This document shows, one piece after another, positions 7,121 through 14,562 of a DNA stretch of 15,763 bases (the stretch's first letter is position 1; each line of letters starts with the position of its first letter). Source of the DNA: Gammaproteobacteria bacterium (GTDB lineage: Bacteria; Pseudomonadota; Gammaproteobacteria; Chromatiales; Chromatiaceae); assembly GCA_024277555.1 (NCBI GenBank), contig JAJRUY010000339.1:1-15763 (forward strand), in the 5' to 3' direction. Made by a program: the position numbers and the translations under genes. The notes beneath the pieces are model-generated. The model saw only the letters and a list, made by a program, of their open reading frames with translations, made no database searches and was not told the DNA's origin.

Positions 7121-8587
7121 ATGTCGGAAACCAAACTCAACCTGTTTTCATTCAGCGGCAAGACCAGAACCCTGCATCTTACCTGGTTTGCCTTCTTCAT
7201 CAGCTTCATGGTGTGGTTCAGCCACGCACCATTGCTGGCGGCCATCCAGGAAACATTCAGCCTCAGCCAGCAGGAAGTGAAGGCATTGCTCATTGTCAAC
7301 GTAGCCTTGACCATACCGGCGCGCATCATCATCGGCATGCTGGTGGACAAGTATGGTCCGAGATTGATTTTCTCCGGGTTGCTGTTTGTTTCAAGCATTA
7401 TCTGTTTCTTCTTTGCCTTGGCGGATTCCTACGAAATGCTGCTGGCCACCCGCTTTGCCCTGGGCTTCGTGGGTGCAGGCTTTGTCATCGGCATCCGCAT
7501 GATCGGCGAATGGTTCCCGGCCAAACAGGTGGGGCTGGCGGAAGGCATCTACGGCGGCTGGGGCAACTTCGGTTCTGCAGCCGCTGCCATGCTGCTGCCC
7601 ACCCTGGCCTTGATGTACGGCGGCGAGAACGGCTGGCGCTACGCCATCGCCACCACTGGCGCCATCGCCATGGTGTATTCCTTCGTCTACTTCAAGCTGG
7701 CACGCAACACGCCCAAGGGTTCTACCTACTTCAAGCCGAAAAAAACCGGCGCCATGGAAGTAACCAGCAAGGGCGATTTCTTCTTCTATCTTCTGATGAA
7801 CATTCCCATGTATGCGGCTCTGGCGGTGCTGGCCTGGAAACTGGGCCCAGCCAACCTGGAAATCATCGGCTCCGTGGCTGCAGACAGCATCTATGTGGGT
7901 CTGATCGCCCTCTATGCCTATCAGACCTCACAGGTATGGCGCATCAACAAACATATATTCAAGGAAGAAATGCCGGAAATTCACCGCTACAAGTTCAAGC
8001 AGGTAGCAATTCTGGATCTGGCCTATTTCGTGACCTTCGGCTCCGAGCTGGCGGTGGTCTCCATGCTGCCTCTGTTCTTCAAGGAAACTTTTGACCTGTC
8101 CCTGGTGCAAGCGGGCTTGCTGGCCTCCGGTTTCGCTTTCATGAACCTGGCTGCCCGTCCCTTCGGCGGCCTGTTCAGCGACAAGTTCGGCCGCAGGAGA
8201 ATGCTTACCATCCTCATCAGCGGTCTTGCGGTGGGTTATCTAATATTGGGGCAGATTGATTCCGGCTGGCCCCTGGCTCTGGCAGTCATCGCCACCATGG
8301 CCTGCTCCTTCTTCGTGCAGGCCGGCGAAGGCGCTGTGTTCGCCATCGTCCCCCTGGTGAAACGACGCATGACCGGCCAGATAGCCGGCATGGCGGGCGC
8401 CTATGGCAGCGTGGGCGCGGTCACCTTCCTTACGATATTCTCTTTTGTTTCACCACAGGTATTCTTCATGGTGATTGCAGGCGCCGCACTGGTGGCATTG
8501 GTGGCGGTGCAGTTTCTGGATGAACCTCAGGGCCATACCGCTGAGGTCATGGAAGATGGTACGGTACAGATGATCAAGGTGGACTGA
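7121..8587 (+). CDS. narK: Nitrate/nitrite transporter, NarK/NasA (NNP) family of MFS
   Basis: 488 aa from the ATG at 7121; the start is chosen because family members begin just before an FSFSGKTRTLHLTW-like stretch and because the promoter lies downstream of the alternative ATG at 7010. Family marks include R68 in helix 2 (IPARIIIG), R346 in the equivalent second-half helix (AARPFGG), the nitrate signature GGWGNFG (145-151) and a late glycine-rich helix near GMAGAYGSVGA. Two extra hydrophobic stretches (about 220-239 and 254-270) lie between the usual helices 6 and 7, so the protein may have 14 rather than 12 membrane segments. It imports nitrate (or exchanges nitrate and nitrite) across the inner membrane. 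Divergent from nirB and followed by a kinase-phosphatase gene. Confidence 0.93.
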   Translation: MSETKLNLFSFSGKTRTLHLTWFAFFISFMVWFSHAPLLAAIQETFSLSQQEVKALLIVNVALTIPARIIIGMLVDKYGPRLIFSGLLFVSSIICFFFALADSYEMLLATRFALGFVGAGFVIGIRMIGEWFPAKQVGLAEGIYGGWGNFGSAAAAMLLPTLALMYGGENGWRYAIATTGAIAMVYSFVYFKLARNTPKGSTYFKPKKTGAMEVTSKGDFFFYLLMNIPMYAALAVLAWKLGPANLEIIGSVAADSIYVGLIALYAYQTSQVWRINKHIFKEEMPEIHRYKFKQVAILDLAYFVTFGSELAVVSMLPLFFKETFDLSLVQAGLLASGFAFMNLAARPFGGLFSDKFGRRRMLTILISGLAVGYLILGQIDSGWPLALAVIATMACSFFVQAGEGAVFAIVPLVKRRMTGQIAGMAGAYGSVGAVTFLTIFSFVSPQVFFMVIAGAALVALVAVQFLDEPQGHTAEVMEDGTVQMIKVD

Positions 8588-8592
8588 AGCAC

Positions 8593-8622
8593 TCCGCAGG
8601 TCGGAGCAATCCGGCCTGCGGA
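8593..8622 (+). other. Intercistronic hairpin with GNRA tetraloop
   Basis: CCGCAGG (8594-8600) pairs with CCTGCGG (8615-8621), and CGGA (8602-8605) pairs with TCCG (8610-8613) around a GCAA loop. With a U-G pair between 8601 and 8614 and a closing T-A at 8593/8622, the stem has 13 pairs and no bulge. It begins 5 bases after the transporter stop and ends 9 bases before the kinase ATG. No T-run follows, so it is not a standard intrinsic terminator. It may stabilise the transporter mRNA or limit access to the weak GGAAAC-like ribosome site of the next gene. Confidence 0.6.
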
Positions 8623-8631
8623 AACAAGATT

Positions 8632-10335
8632 ATGACCAACACCCTGGAAATCGACTATGCCGTCGTCTCGGAAAAAGGCGACAAGGAAGAAAATGCCGAT
8701 GCTGCAGATGCCCTGGTGCCCGCGGGAAATGCTCTGCTGAACAAAGGCATGGCCGCCGCCATCTGTGACGGCATGAGCAGCTCGGAAGGGGGCATGATCG
8801 CCGCCCAGACCTGTGTGCGCAGCTTCATGGATGACTATCTCAGCACCCCTGATTCCTGGACGGTAAAACACTCGGCAACCAAGGTGCTGGGCGCACTCAA
8901 CCGCTGGCTCTGGTCACAAGGACAGCTGCGTTATGATTCTGCCCGGGGCATGGTCACCACCTTCACCGGCATGGTCATCAAATCCACCACCGCCCATGTT
9001 TTTCATGTGGGAGACTCCCGTCTGTATCTGTTCCGCGACGGCGAGCTGGAACAACTCACCAACGACCATCGCGTATGGGTGTCCAAAGACCGGGATTTCC
9101 TCTCCCGGGCCATGGGCATTGATGCCCATATCGATATCGACTACCGCTCCCTGGCGGTGGAACCCGGCGACATTTTCCTGTTCACCACGGATGGCGTTAC
9201 CGGTTATCTCACCGACAACCGCCTGCGCCAGCTGCTGCGCGAACATAACGGACAATTGCAGGCCAGCGCTGCCAGCATCATGGAAGAGGCTCTGCACAAC
9301 GGCAGCCATGACAACGTCACCTGTCAGCTGCTGAAGATTGTCAGTCTGCCTCAGAAAACCGAAGACGATATCCTGCAAAAGATCACCGAGCTGCCTTTCC
9401 CGCCTTCGATGCATGCGGGGGTAAAAATAGACAACTATGAGATTTTGCGCGAACTGCATGCTTCCAGTCGTAGCGAAGTATTTCTGGCCAGGGATCTGGA
9501 CAGCGGCCACAAGGTTATTTTGAAAACGCCTTCGGAAAACTTCCGCGATGACCCCGCTTTTCTGGAAGGTTTTCTGCACGAAGAATGGGTAGGCAAGCGC
9601 ATCAGCAACCCCCATGTACTCAAGGTGCTGGAAGCGCCCCGACGGCGTTTCCTGTACAACATTGCCGAATATGTGGAAGGTCAGTCCTTGCGGCAATGGA
9701 TCAATGATCATCCTCAGACCCACATCAACACCGCCCGGGAATACCTGACGCAAATCGCCGATGGTCTGCGCGCCTTTCATCGGCTGGAAATGATCCATCT
9801 GGATCTGAAGCCGGAAAACATCATTATCGACAAGGATGGCGCGCTGAAGATTATCGATTTTGGTTCCACACGCGTCGCCGGAGCCACCGAAATCCACTCC
9901 AGCTACGCCAACGACATCCCCCAGACCACCGTGGACTATGGTGCTCCGGAATGTCTCAAGGGGCAGTACAGTAACCGTTCCGACATCTATTCTCTGGGCG
10001 TTATCGCCTATGAGCTGCTTACCGGCGCCCTGCCCTATGGCGAACATGACAAGCCCGTGACCGCGAACAAGCTGCGTTATACCCCGGCTTCCCGGCACAA
10101 CCCCAATATCCAGCACTGGGTGGACGCAACCCTGCAGAAGGCTCTGCACCCGGATCCATCGAAACGCTATGACACCCTTTCAGAGTTTCTCTACGACCTG
10201 TCCTATCCCAACCCCAAGTTCATGCAAAACAATAATCAGCCCCTGATAGAGCGCAACCCCCTTGTATTCTGGAAAGGATTGTCAGTGCTGCTGTTGCTTT
10301 CCAACCTATTGCTGCTGTACCTGTTGAGCCGTTGA
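8632..10335 (+). CDS. Bifunctional PP2C-type phosphatase / Ser-Thr protein kinase, tail-anchored
   Basis: 567 aa. Residues about 1-238 are a PP2C (PPM) phosphatase with metal-binding aspartates in DGMSS (D46), GDSR (D128), TDGV (D187) and SHDN (D227). Residues about 266-525 are a Hanks-type kinase: VILK lysine K298, catalytic loop HLDLKPEN (D391, K393, N396), DFG (409-411), APE (438-440) and the DIYSLGV helix. The glycine-rich loop is atypical (LHASSRSEVFLA), and HLD replaces HRD. A single hydrophobic segment at about 547-565 ends the protein, so both domains should face the cytoplasm on the inner membrane. From memory, the same architecture adjoins nasA/nirBD in Pseudomonas aeruginosa (PA1782), so a conserved role in nitrate assimilation is likely; its target is unknown. 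It lies 44 bp after the transporter gene and is probably co-transcribed. Confidence 0.92.
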   Translation: MTNTLEIDYAVVSEKGDKEENADAADALVPAGNALLNKGMAAAICDGMSSSEGGMIAAQTCVRSFMDDYLSTPDSWTVKHSATKVLGALNRWLWSQGQLRYDSARGMVTTFTGMVIKSTTAHVFHVGDSRLYLFRDGELEQLTNDHRVWVSKDRDFLSRAMGIDAHIDIDYRSLAVEPGDIFLFTTDGVTGYLTDNRLRQLLREHNGQLQASAASIMEEALHNGSHDNVTCQLLKIVSLPQKTEDDILQKITELPFPPSMHAGVKIDNYEILRELHASSRSEVFLARDLDSGHKVILKTPSENFRDDPAFLEGFLHEEWVGKRISNPHVLKVLEAPRRRFLYNIAEYVEGQSLRQWINDHPQTHINTAREYLTQIADGLRAFHRLEMIHLDLKPENIIIDKDGALKIIDFGSTRVAGATEIHSSYANDIPQTTVDYGAPECLKGQYSNRSDIYSLGVIAYELLTGALPYGEHDKPVTANKLRYTPASRHNPNIQHWVDATLQKALHPDPSKRYDTLSEFLYDLSYPNPKFMQNNNQPLIERNPLVFWKGLSVLLLLSNLLLLYLLSR

Positions 10336-10471
10336 AGGAAAAGAAAAACACGGATTTCCCGGCACAGACAAAACAGAATATCCAATGTATGATCTGCCAA
10401 AGCAGGAACCTGAATCCACGGGTTCAAAAACCACAAAAGCCATGTAATACACTCGAATGACACTTGCTTAA

Positions 10472-10582
10472 GGGCACCTCGAAAAATACAGATTTCGTCA
10501 CTCCGGCAAAAGCCAGAGTACAGACAAATCAACAGGTTGTGGATACCGGCCTGCGCCGGTATGACAATTATTCGAGGCGCCC
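10472..10582. repeat. MITE-like inverted-repeat element, copy C (111 bp, kinase-aldolase gap)
   Basis: Ends are GGGCACCTCGAAAAAT and, read from the right, GGGCGCCTCGAATAAT. Both sides carry TTAA (10468-10471 and 10583-10586). It has exactly the length of copy B and the same plan, with two internal 8-bp hairpins with 4-base loops: ACTCCGGC-AAAA-GCCAGAGT (one mismatch) and ATACCGGC-CTGC-GCCGGTAT (perfect). It fills most of the 312-bp gap 10336-10647. In the rest of that gap no terminator with a T-run, no gene and no convincing promoter was found; a TATACA box near 10623 lacks a clear -35 partner. Confidence 0.85.
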
Positions 10583-10647
10583 TTAAGCCAAAAACCATGG
10601 TCATTCCAATACACCCTTTATTTATACAGTCATTGAGGTAACACACC

Positions 10648-11829
10648 ATGCCAATTGTCAATATGAAAGATATGCTCCAACATGCCTATGAACATAACTA
10701 TGCAGTTGGCGCATTCGACCTGGTCAGTCTGGATTTCCTGCAGGGCATTCTGGATGCCGCAGAGCGGGCACAGGCGCCGGTTATCCTGAGCCTGGCCGAA
10801 TCCCATTTTGAATTCTTCGATTTTGCATTGTTGATGCCAGCAGTGGAGGCGGCAGCAAAACGGGCTTCTGTACCTGTGGCCATTCATCTTGATCATGGCG
10901 CCAGCTTCGAATCGGCGGCAAAGGCGATCAATCTAGGCTGCAACGGCATCATGGTGGATGCTTCCGACAAGCCCCTGGAGGAAAACACCTCCATTACCAA
11001 GACATTGGTGGAAATGGCGCATGGATGTGGTATTCCCGTAGAAGGCGAGCTGGGATATGTGCCTGGCGTGGAAGGCGAAGACGCGGAACGCCACCCCGGC
11101 GAGATATGCTACACCACGGTAGCAGAGGCCCAAACCTATGTGGAAAATACCGGAGTGGATTTTCTCGCCGTTTCCATCGGCACCGTACATGGCCGCATGC
11201 AGGGAAAACCCGAGCTGGATTTTCAACGCCTGCAGCAGATCAACAAAGCACTTGGCATACCACTGGTGATCCACGGCGGCACCGGTCTTTCCGATGAGCA
11301 GTTTCAACAGCTGATCAGCAATGGCGTATCAAAAATAAACTATTACACGGCCCTGTCAGACGCGGCAGCAAGGCAGATCGAACAGAACGCCAGTGCCGCT
11401 GCAAACAGCGGCTATACCGGTCTGGTAAACAACCTGCGCGATGCAATCGGCGCTGAAACAGAACGCTGCATACGACTGTGGGGGGGTGCAGACCGCGCCA
11501 AAGAGGTTCTGGCACGATGCCGCCCATGGACACCAGTGGAGCATTTGATCATCTACAATGTCGAAGGGCTGGATACCGCAGGGGTAAAAAAAATGATCGC
11601 CGAGGGCCGCCGGCTGCTGTCCGCCATCCCCGGTGTGCGCGAAGTATTCACCGGAGAGGCCATGAAGGAAGACGACAAGTATCGCTATACCTGGCTGGTG
11701 CGCTTCTGCCATCCAGCGGTAATCGACAGCTATCGGGAGCATCCCGACCATGTAGCCTTTGCCGACAATCATTTCCGCCCGGTCGCTGGCGGGCGCATTA
11801 GCATCGACTATATTGCTATCGAAAACTGA
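10648..11829 (+). CDS. fba: Class II ketose-bisphosphate aldolase with C-terminal Dabb domain
   Basis: 393 aa; the start follows GAGGTAA. Residues about 1-285 are a zinc-dependent class II aldolase of the GatY/KbaY/Fba type: catalytic D82 and zinc ligand H83 in HLDHG, further zinc ligands H181 (GTVHG) and H209 (VIHGGTG), and the phosphate-binding KINYYT stretch (229-234). The likely reaction is reversible aldol cleavage of fructose 1,6-bisphosphate or sedoheptulose 1,7-bisphosphate in glycolysis or the Calvin cycle; tagatose bisphosphate cannot be excluded. Residues about 297-391 add a stress-responsive A/B-barrel (Dabb) domain (start EHLIIYNV, HPDHVAF near 365-371). Usual family members stop near 285 residues, so this is a fusion. 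The junction is in frame without a break. The gene stands alone, and a phosphoribulokinase homologue lies 2.7 kb downstream. Confidence 0.9.
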   Translation: MPIVNMKDMLQHAYEHNYAVGAFDLVSLDFLQGILDAAERAQAPVILSLAESHFEFFDFALLMPAVEAAAKRASVPVAIHLDHGASFESAAKAINLGCNGIMVDASDKPLEENTSITKTLVEMAHGCGIPVEGELGYVPGVEGEDAERHPGEICYTTVAEAQTYVENTGVDFLAVSIGTVHGRMQGKPELDFQRLQQINKALGIPLVIHGGTGLSDEQFQQLISNGVSKINYYTALSDAAARQIEQNASAAANSGYTGLVNNLRDAIGAETERCIRLWGGADRAKEVLARCRPWTPVEHLIIYNVEGLDTAGVKKMIAEGRRLLSAIPGVREVFTGEAMKEDDKYRYTWLVRFCHPAVIDSYREHPDHVAFADNHFRPVAGGRISIDYIAIEN

Positions 11830-11842
11830 GCTGACAGGGAAT

Positions 11843-11879
11843 CCCATGCATGGGTACCGGGAGCAGCGTCCCGGTACCC
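11843..11879. terminator. Overlapping palindromes between convergent aldolase and catalase genes
   Basis: A perfect 11-bp stem, GGGTACCGGGA (11852-11862) with TCCCGGTACCC (11869-11879), has a 6-base loop. It overlaps the 12-bp palindrome CCCATGCATGGG (11843-11854) by three bases. It lies 22 bp after the aldolase stop and 14 bp beyond the catalase stop, where a two-way terminator is expected. No T-run follows on either strand, so efficient intrinsic termination is unproven. Confidence 0.5.
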
Positions 11880-11893
11880 GGCACAGGCTCAAA

Positions 11894-13369
11894 TCATATC
11901 GGCGAACCCAGCTGCTTCATCACTGATCTCACCCCTTCGGCATAACCCGCATCGGCTCTTGCAAACTGCTCCAGCATACGCTGTTGAGCCGATTCACTCG
12001 CATGCACCAAGCCTTCTGCAATGGTAGTGACGAGCTGGCTTTTCTGCCCGTCATCCATCAGGCGGAACAACGCTCCGGCCTGGCTGTAGTGGTCTTCATC
12101 ATCGGCAACCCCATGGCGCTTGATCCAGGCGTTTTCCAGCACCGGCATGGGAGGCTCCATCACCGATGGCTCAGGGGCAGCAGCGCCGGCATTGATCTGG
12201 TCATTCGGGTAGAAATTGACCCCGGATCCCTGGTTGTTGCTGCCGCCGTGGGCAGGGCACATACCAGCCATGACACCATCTCTCTGGTAATGATGCACGG
12301 GGCATCTGGCAGCATTTACCGGCAACTGATTGGCATTGGCTCCGACCCGGTAGCGATGCGCATCCTGATAGGCCAGAAGGCGCCCCTGAAGCATTTTGTC
12401 CGGTGAAACACCGATCCCCGGCACCAGGTTACTGGGGGCGAAACAGGCCTGTTCAGTTTCGGCAAAATAGTTCTCTACATTGCGGTTCAATTCCAGCTGT
12501 CCGACTTCGATCAGGGGAAAATCCGCATGAGGCCAAACTTTGGTGAGATCGAAAGGATTGATGTGATAATCCCTGGACTGCGCTTCGGTCATGATCTGCA
12601 CCTTGGCAGTCCAGCTGGGAAACTCGCCCCGGTCAATGGCATCCACCAAATCCTGTTGCGCCCCAAAGGGTGATGCCTGGGCAGCTTGCTCATTGGTCAG
12701 GCATTTGATGCCCTGGTTGGTCTTGAAATGCCATTTGAACCAGAAGCGTTCCCCTTCCTTGTTCCAGAAGCTGAAGGTATGGGAGCCGAAGCCATGCATG
12801 TTTCGATAGGAAGCGGGAATACCGCGATCCGACATCAAAATGGTAATCTGATGCAGGGACTGGGGATGGTTGGCCCAGAATTCATACATGGCAGCCGGGT
12901 TCGGCAGATTGCTGCGCGGATCTTTTTTCTGCGAATGAATAAAGTCCGGAAACTTGATTGCATCACGCAAAAAGAATACCGGCGTATTGTTGCCCACCAT
13001 GTCGTAGTTGCCTTCCCTAGTATAGAACTTGATGGAAAAGCCCCGGGGATCACGGGCATAATCACTGGAATCCTGTCCGCCACCAACGGTGGAAAAACGC
13101 AGGAACAGCGGCGTTTCCTCTCCTTCCTTTTGCAGAAAATCGGCGATGCTGTAGTCACTCAGCGAGCGGGTCACGGTGAACTTGCCATAGGCGCCCGTAC
13201 CCCGGGCATGCACCACGCGCTCGGGAATGCGCTCGCGGTTGAAGTGAGCGAGCTTCTCAAAAGTATAATGATTATCGAAAGTCAGAGGGCCACGCTCTCC
13301 AACGCTGATACTGTTGTCATCATCGGCAACCGGGCTACCTGTTGCTGTGGTGAGGATATGTTTGGTCAT
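11894..13369 (-). CDS. katA: Monofunctional haem catalase
   Basis: 491 aa, the size of small-subunit clade 3 catalases. It dismutates hydrogen peroxide to water and oxygen. Distal residues are H54 in VVHARGTGA and the asparagine of VGNNTPVFF (near 127); the proximal haem ligand is Y334 in RLLAYQDAHRYRVG. The segment DPRGFSIKFYTREGNYD (107-123) is typical. The ATG at 13369 is preferred: it follows GGGAG at good spacing, and family members begin MTK or similar; an ATG 13 codons upstream has no support. No signal peptide is seen, so it should be cytoplasmic. It converges with the aldolase gene and appears monocistronic. Confidence 0.95.
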   Translation of the reverse strand: MTKHILTTATGSPVADDDNSISVGERGPLTFDNHYTFEKLAHFNRERIPERVVHARGTGAYGKFTVTRSLSDYSIADFLQKEGEETPLFLRFSTVGGGQDSSDYARDPRGFSIKFYTREGNYDMVGNNTPVFFLRDAIKFPDFIHSQKKDPRSNLPNPAAMYEFWANHPQSLHQITILMSDRGIPASYRNMHGFGSHTFSFWNKEGERFWFKWHFKTNQGIKCLTNEQAAQASPFGAQQDLVDAIDRGEFPSWTAKVQIMTEAQSRDYHINPFDLTKVWPHADFPLIEVGQLELNRNVENYFAETEQACFAPSNLVPGIGVSPDKMLQGRLLAYQDAHRYRVGANANQLPVNAARCPVHHYQRDGVMAGMCPAHGGSNNQGSGVNFYPNDQINAGAAAPEPSVMEPPMPVLENAWIKRHGVADDEDHYSQAGALFRLMDDGQKSQLVTTIAEGLVHASESAQQRMLEQFARADAGYAEGVRSVMKQLGSPI

Positions 13370-13442
13370 GTTGCACGCTCCCGCAATGTCTGGATCAATT
13401 TGCAGCAAGCTGTTTGCCTGCCCTTGAGAACAAGTCTAGACA

Positions 13443-13487
13443 CTATGGAGGAATAACGGAAATCAATTATTCCTACTTAGGCCATAG
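13443..13487. promoter_or_regulatory. Two-tier dyad upstream of the catalase gene
   Basis: CTATGG (13443-13448) mirrors CCATAG (13482-13487), and inside them GGAATAA (13450-13456) mirrors TTATTCC (13467-13473). The dyad is about 75-120 bp upstream of the catalase ATG, where a promoter or operator is expected. The ATAG/CTAT elements recall OxyR half sites, but the spacing does not match its four-part consensus, so no regulator is assigned. The rest of 13370-13564 shows nothing else. Confidence 0.3.
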
Positions 13488-13564
13488 CAAATAACTAATT
13501 CAGAAAAAAGCAAAGGCGGCCACAGTCCGGGAAAAATCTGGATTCCGGTAAAATTTGCGGGTTG

Positions 13565-14161
13565 CTATTGCGCAGGAGTGGCAACATACATCTTTTCCCT
13601 GTTAAGCCTGTATGACCAGGGCAGCCCCGAATTTTTCCAGCCATTTTTCAAACGCCAGTTCTTTTTTTCGCCTTTCTTGAGCGTGCCGCCTTCAAAACCA
13701 TCAGTTACAACATACACCTGTTTGTAGCCCTTGCCCCACAATTTTTTGGCGCTAGGCGCGCCACGGGTGCCACCAGAGCGACACATCAATAGAATGGGCG
13801 CATCTTTATTCAGCCCGCGTTTCTTCAGCGCGGTCGCGATCTCTTGCTCAAAGTTCTGGTTGAGTTCCATGGCGTATACGGGTTTTTTCTTGTTCCACTT
13901 GCTTCTGTTCGCCAGTTTGAAGGGAATATTGACATCCACTACGTCGGTGAATCCGGTAAACATGATCTCAATCGGGTCGCGCACGTCCACGAACAGCACT
14001 TTGTCGCCCAGCTCCTGCTTCATCTGATAAGCTTCCTGGGAATCCACATACAACCCCCACGGGGTCTGCTTTTTTGGATCCTTTGGCACAGGGGAAGCAT
14101 GCGATGTCCCGGCTGCAAGAAACACCGCGACCAGAATCGCGGCCAGTATTCTTTTGTTCAT
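13565..14161 (-). CDS. Exported single-domain rhodanese-like sulfurtransferase
   Basis: 198 aa from the ATG at 14161. A signal peptide is clear: MNKR, a hydrophobic stretch to about residue 17, and a likely cleavage after GTSHA (18-22), so the protein should be periplasmic. The rhodanese domain covers about 35-165, with FVDVRDP (57-63) and the active-site loop CRSGGTR (C127). The CH2A-type remnant is VDVNIP (75-80). The C-terminus is basic and ends without a known motif. Periplasmic rhodaneses may move sulfane sulfur or handle thiosulfate-type compounds, but the substrate cannot be read from sequence. Longer in-frame starts upstream would bury the signal peptide and are rejected. The ribosome site GGAG lies inside a hairpin (14167-14196). 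Confidence 0.85.
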   Translation of the reverse strand: MNKRILAAILVAVFLAAGTSHASPVPKDPKKQTPWGLYVDSQEAYQMKQELGDKVLFVDVRDPIEIMFTGFTDVVDVNIPFKLANRSKWNKKKPVYAMELNQNFEQEIATALKKRGLNKDAPILLMCRSGGTRGAPSAKKLWGKGYKQVYVVTDGFEGGTLKKGEKKNWRLKNGWKNSGLPWSYRLNREKMYVATPAQ

Positions 14162-14166
14162 TGGTT

Positions 14167-14196
14167 TTGCTCCATACGCAAGAAATGATGGAGCAA
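14167..14196 (-). promoter_or_regulatory. Hairpin enclosing the rhodanese ribosome binding site
   Basis: On the minus-strand transcript TTGCTCCAT pairs perfectly over 9 bp with ATGGAGCAA around a 12-base loop. The 3' arm holds the GGAG Shine-Dalgarno sequence and the 5' arm a CTCC anti-Shine-Dalgarno. The stem ends 5 bases before the ATG at 14161. Translation would require opening of the stem by temperature, a protein, an sRNA or an upstream event. Confidence 0.5.
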
Positions 14197-14498
14197 GACT
14201 ATTCCCATACCCTTCCATCCGGCATTGACAATTGACAATAAGAGCATATACGCCATGGTTATTATGCCAGGAAGAACCCCGCATATTGCGGGATACGCAA
14301 TGCATATCCGGCAACTTACCAGTACCCTTGCACGCACAATAAGCAGTGAGAAAAAACCATGAACGAAATGTATCTGACCCTTGTCCCGGTTTGCAGGGCG
14401 CTGTCTGAATCCCTATGACTCACAGGAGTCATGTATTTTCAAGCTGGCACAGGCGGCCCGAATCCTGCCTGGGATCAGCCTCCCGGAAATTCCTTTTT

Positions 14499-14527
14499 TT
14501 GGCATGGTTTTGGGAGTGTGCTATATA
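14499..14527 (+). promoter_or_regulatory. Sigma-70 promoter for the phosphoribulokinase homologue
   Basis: TTGGCA (14499-14504) and TATATA (14522-14527) are separated by exactly 17 bases. Each box differs from consensus by about one or two bases. The start would be near 14534, giving a leader of about 29 bases that contains AAGGG before the ATG at 14563. Confidence 0.65.
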
Positions 14528-14562
14528 TAGCTGCCCGGCTTTGCGAATAAGGGTTCAACGCC

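Larger units (their letters stand above)
14162..14562. other. Divergent intergenic region between rhodanese and phosphoribulokinase homologue
   Basis: 401 bp with no convincing gene. It holds, from left to right: the hairpin at 14167-14196; a tandem 7-bp repeat ATTGACA (14224-14237); ATTGCG-GGATA-CGCAAT (14285-14301), which has the T-N11-A form of LysR-type regulator sites such as CbbR; ATGACTC-ACAG-GAGTCAT (14415-14432), a perfect 7-bp dyad; and the promoter at 14499-14527. The two dyads are candidate operators only. No promoter for the rhodanese gene could be fixed. Confidence 0.35.

Noticed and set aside
8914..10149. 411-codon open frame on the minus strand opposite the kinase-phosphatase
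   Set aside because: The product has no recognisable motif, while the plus-strand protein carries all PP2C and kinase motifs. Treated as a shadow.
3752..10586. Repeated palindromes considered as a CRISPR array or an insertion sequence
   Set aside because: The copies are kilobases apart, have no regular spacers and carry no transposase or cas gene.
13370..13408. Upstream ATG adding 13 residues to the catalase
   Set aside because: No good ribosome site, and the ATG at 13369 has GGGAG at proper spacing and a family-like N-terminus.
13443..13487. OxyR binding site upstream of catalase
   Set aside because: ATAG/CTAT pieces are present, but the four half-sites at 7-base spacing required by the OxyR consensus are not; kept only as an unassigned dyad.
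14162..14314. Longer rhodanese start adding 51 residues
   Set aside because: It would place a hydrophilic tail before a clear signal peptide and would run through the ribosome-site hairpin.
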